Positions 61,015-64,000 of a stretch of DNA of 64,000 bases are shown one piece after another. This DNA is from Archilochus colubris. Taxonomy: Eukaryota; Chordata; Aves; Apodiformes; Trochilidae. Where the stretch lies: NCBI GenBank assembly GCA_023079485.1, contig CM041083.1:111331554-111395553 (forward strand), read 5' to 3'. How positions within the stretch are numbered: the first letter of the stretch is position 1; every line of letters starts with the position of its first letter. The position numbers and the translations under genes are program-made. The notes below the pieces were generated by a model. It searched no databases and was not told where the DNA came from. It saw only the letters and a list, made by a program, of their open reading frames with translations.

Positions 61015-63240
61015 AATGGCATATGTAAACTAGCATATTTACACTGGAAGTCCATATTTACATATATGTCTTGCATGAGTTGCAGAACTATCACTACATG
61101 TTCCCAGACTCTCTAACTCTAGATAATTAAAAGGCTACAAGAGGTGTATGTAGGTCAGCAGCACGTTTTTATAATTTAGTGGAAGTTAAAAATGAAAGAG
61201 GAACACAATCAATGCACAGCTGTGGTTACCAGGATTTACTGTTGCAGAAACGTCGTTTTTTTCTCGAATGTACATGTTACCTCCCTTATTTCATATGATA
61301 AGCTTCTGGTTTCTTCTGTTATATTTATTTTCCAGAAGACTTGTTTTTGTAAGTGAAATGAAAATGCTTTTTTACTTCAAATTTCTCTGTCTGTTAGCAA
61401 TTTGGTAAAAGATTAACAATTTTTTTACTAAAGGTTTTTAAGATTTTAATTTATAGCACAGCTGTCATAATGCTCTTAGCTCGATACTCCAAAATTAGCT
61501 TGTAATTTAGTGTTATCAGGCTCCCTCGTCTAAGCAGGCACCAGAATTTAGAACAGTGGGAATGTTTGTAGACATGATTAAAATTTGGTTCTTAGCTCAC
61601 TAGTGACCAGAACAAAGAGCAGTTAAGACTGAAAAAGAATTAGATGCTACAATATGAACTAGCACAACAGTGCATTGCTGCTCTGAATAGATTTCAGGAC
61701 CTTATATAAAGCACCTGGCTTGTCTGTACAATTCAAGAGAAGGATGTCTTAAAGTTGGACTTCAGCCCATGTGTAGCTTGGGCTCCTATGCTGAAAAAGA
61801 CCAGCTATAATTATTAATAGTAAACTCTTTCCCCCTTTATAATTTAGGGGTGAAATTCCTCTTACCTGGCTGAACCAGTGTACGTGTGTGTAAGCGAATC
61901 TGAAGCTCCATTTATTGTAATCAGAGAAACATATTCTTTTATGACATGATACTTATCAGAATGAGCTTCTCTGAAGAGCCTGGAATTTATAGATCTCAAC
62001 CTGATTTATGTATAAAACAGCTTCTTATTTGCCCAACTCTTATGAAGGCTGAGGAATTTGTGGGTAATGCTGAAATAGAAGTCAGAGCCTGTGTATCTTT
62101 GGAGTTAAGTAGATTCTTCACAGGGTTTTTCAGAATGTTGGGTTTGGACCTAGGCATTTTAACTTTTCCTTAATCCCATCTCAAGCAGCTCCATCTTTGT
62201 TTAGATCTGGTTTATGCTGGGCACCTCATGTCAACTCTTCCATCCATTTCCCCTCTGGAAGTCTGTATTTGAAACCATCCAAATATTTCCTGGCTTGAGG
62301 ACTTTCTTGGTTAGGATACTGTATCTGATGACAGTGTTTGCTTTAGCCAAGCATACTTAGTATTCATATTTTCCCCAGAACAGTGGGTTATGAATAGGAA
62401 GGACTGAGACATTTTCCAAGGAGAAATTCTCAAGAAAAGAAGGAACTTGGATAGCACTGGATATAGAAAAGACATTTCGGGAGTCACAGTAGAAAATAGG
62501 ACAGGGTGCTCTGGAGGCTCCTGGGACATATTGTGGGTAGTTCAGAGACTGGAATGCAGCTCTCAGCACTTCTCTAGGGTCTTACAGTAACATTATTTAA
62601 TCACGGTTGATGAATGAGTCCTCTAACTGTATTTTGAGTATCTCATCTTTCATTCTAATTTATACCTAAAAACTCCTGAGACTGCTGGTTGACTCTAAGT
62701 GGGAAAGCATTAATTATTTGTTAGGTTTTAGTGAAACACTTGCACTCCACAGTGACCAATATACTAGCTCCTCTAAAAGCTGCCACTTAAAAATGGACAT
62801 GTACAAATGTATTCATTAGCACAAACTAATTAAAATCTAGACTAATAGCCAGCGAAACAATACATTATTGTAGGATTTTGAAATTCATTGTGTGTCTCTA
62901 TCTAACAGTAACTACCCTGGATCTGTGGTTTCTGTTCTGTTACAGATCTCATGCTGGTAGCCAGACAGCTAAGAGTTTGGTTTGCTAATGTCCTCTAAAT
63001 AATTTCTATCATAGGTTCTCCAGAAGTGTTCCTTTCTGAGACTGTTGAAACAACTCTCTTTCACATGCAATGTATGGGGAAAATCCATCACCTAAACTTC
63101 TTTACATTTATTGCAATTAACTTCCAAAGCATTGTGATTTTAGTATTCTGTAGTTTGAAGCTTAGATTAGCATTGATCCATCTTTTCCTTGAGTTTTGTA
63201 GGTTTTTTTTAAGGGCTTGTTCTGTTCATTTTCCCTGCTC

Positions 63241-63264
63241 TATATATTCCATATGGAATATATA
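63241..63264. repeat. Perfect 24-bp palindrome
   Basis: A TATATATTCCAT half followed by its exact complement ATGGAATATATA, centred at 63252/63253. A second TATATATTCTATATATTCC copy follows directly, so the region is a short A/T repeat built on the ATATTCC unit. Confidence 0.9.
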
Positions 63265-64000
63265 TTCTATATATTCCATCTAAACAATGCTGCATTATTG
63301 TATTTATATAATTTTATTATTTTTTTCTTTGTGTTCATAAAATTCTCATTTAAGTTGGTAGCACCTCAAGAATTTGGGGCTGAGGTCCCTATAGACACTG
63401 CAGAGATTTTTCTAATCCAAGTTTCTGACAAGAAGCAAGAATGAGCTATGGAGAGAATTCTGGGCCGGATTCTCTGGTTTATTGCAGATGTCAAGCCAGC
63501 TAACCAGAAGGGTAGGAGGGGAGAGATTAATAAAGCTGGAAGATATGTCTCCTCTTCTAACCTTAGCTGATTTTACTGAATTGAACATGGGTTCAATGTG
63601 GTATCTTTGAGAATAGATGCAGTTGCACTCCTAATACCAGACCTCCAGTTATGTTTGGGCCCCCATCCTGGCTTACATAGGCAGCTGTTCATGTAGTACA
63701 TGTGAAAACTGGGCCTCAGGTAACCTAGGGCCAGAACCCACATAAGGAAGGACCTTTACACCAAGCTGAAGCAGCTAGGTTCAGGGCTGCTTGGCATCCT
63801 GAGGCAGTTACCTTTTGGTCTAGCAGTCAAAAGACTAATTACAACACAAAGCAGACAGCACAAAGCACAGGTATATCATGATTTGACCTAAAGACTTTGT
63901 TCATAAAGCAGACAGCTCTATTTTTAAGTAGCCAAAAATTTCTTGGTGACCTTTACAATGAATCTATTCATATCTAAACTCTATCTTTTGTGAGGTCTAC

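Larger units (their letters stand above)
52854..64000 (+). other. PCP4: PCP4 intron 2 (left part, cut by window edge)
   Basis: More than 11 kb without a recognisable coding exon; the expected exon 3 with its IQ motif is absent. The CR1 pieces at 59225 and 60385 and the palindrome at 63241 are the only clear structures. The 112- and 114-codon frames at 57185-57523 (minus) and 57845-58189 (plus) have no splice support. Confidence 0.7.

Noticed and set aside
63247..63258. Serum response (CArG) box at CCATATGG
   Set aside because: A CArG box needs six A/T bases between CC and GG; only four are present.
1..64000. tRNA genes, rRNA, CRISPR arrays, bacterial-type operons
   Set aside because: No cloverleaf with a GGTTCGAATCC-type box, no regularly spaced repeats with unique spacers, and no ribosome binding sites were seen; the DNA is vertebrate.

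Overview
The window is vertebrate, and specifically avian, nuclear DNA. It is AT-rich and gene-poor, its GT-AG exons lie far apart, it has one sharp CpG island, and it carries many CR1 LINE fragments with the bird-type 3' end (copies of TTCTATGATTCTGTGATTCT). It also carries bird-type solo LTRs. One LTR (about 1471-2285) resembles a family I remember from songbirds, so a passerine or other neoavian bird is my guess. Nothing bacterial (operons, ribosome binding sites, CRISPR) is present, and almost every long reading frame is either noise or the inside of a repeat.

Two plus-strand genes are supported. At the left edge are the last three coding exons of a gene I assign to IGSF5 (JAM4): 576-688, 2430-2506 and 11163-11231. 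Their splice phases match, and together they encode a hydrophilic tail ending in T-L-V-stop, a class I PDZ ligand. A 3'UTR follows, with polyadenylation signals at 11348 and 11688. About 22 kb of intergenic DNA comes next. A CpG island (about 33235-33990) then contains the promoter and first coding exon (33815-33823, Met-Ser-Glu) of PCP4, the small calmodulin-binding IQ protein PEP-19. PCP4 exon 2 is at 52802-52853. Its final exon, which should carry the acidic segment and IQ motif, lies to the right of this window. The order IGSF5-PCP4, both in the same direction, is as on human chromosome 21q22.2, where DSCAM follows.

Region by region: 1-11231 holds IGSF5 introns and 3' exons, with an LTR at about 1471-2285 and a CR1 end at 2866; 11232-11710 is the IGSF5 3'UTR; 11711-33234 is intergenic and repeat-rich, with CR1 copies, two related LTRs in opposite orientation, a third solo LTR and a 300-bp TA minisatellite; 33235-33990 is the PCP4 promoter island; 33824-52801 is PCP4 intron 1, almost free of recognisable repeats; 52854-64000 is the start of PCP4 intron 2, with two CR1 copies.

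The least explained signal is a 111-codon open frame on the minus strand (7697-8029) inside the last IGSF5 intron. It reads like real protein and ends at an A8 run, where losing one base would open the frame into a splice donor. The PCP4 promoter also carries a near-consensus CTCF motif and two G-quadruplex motifs on either side of the start codon.
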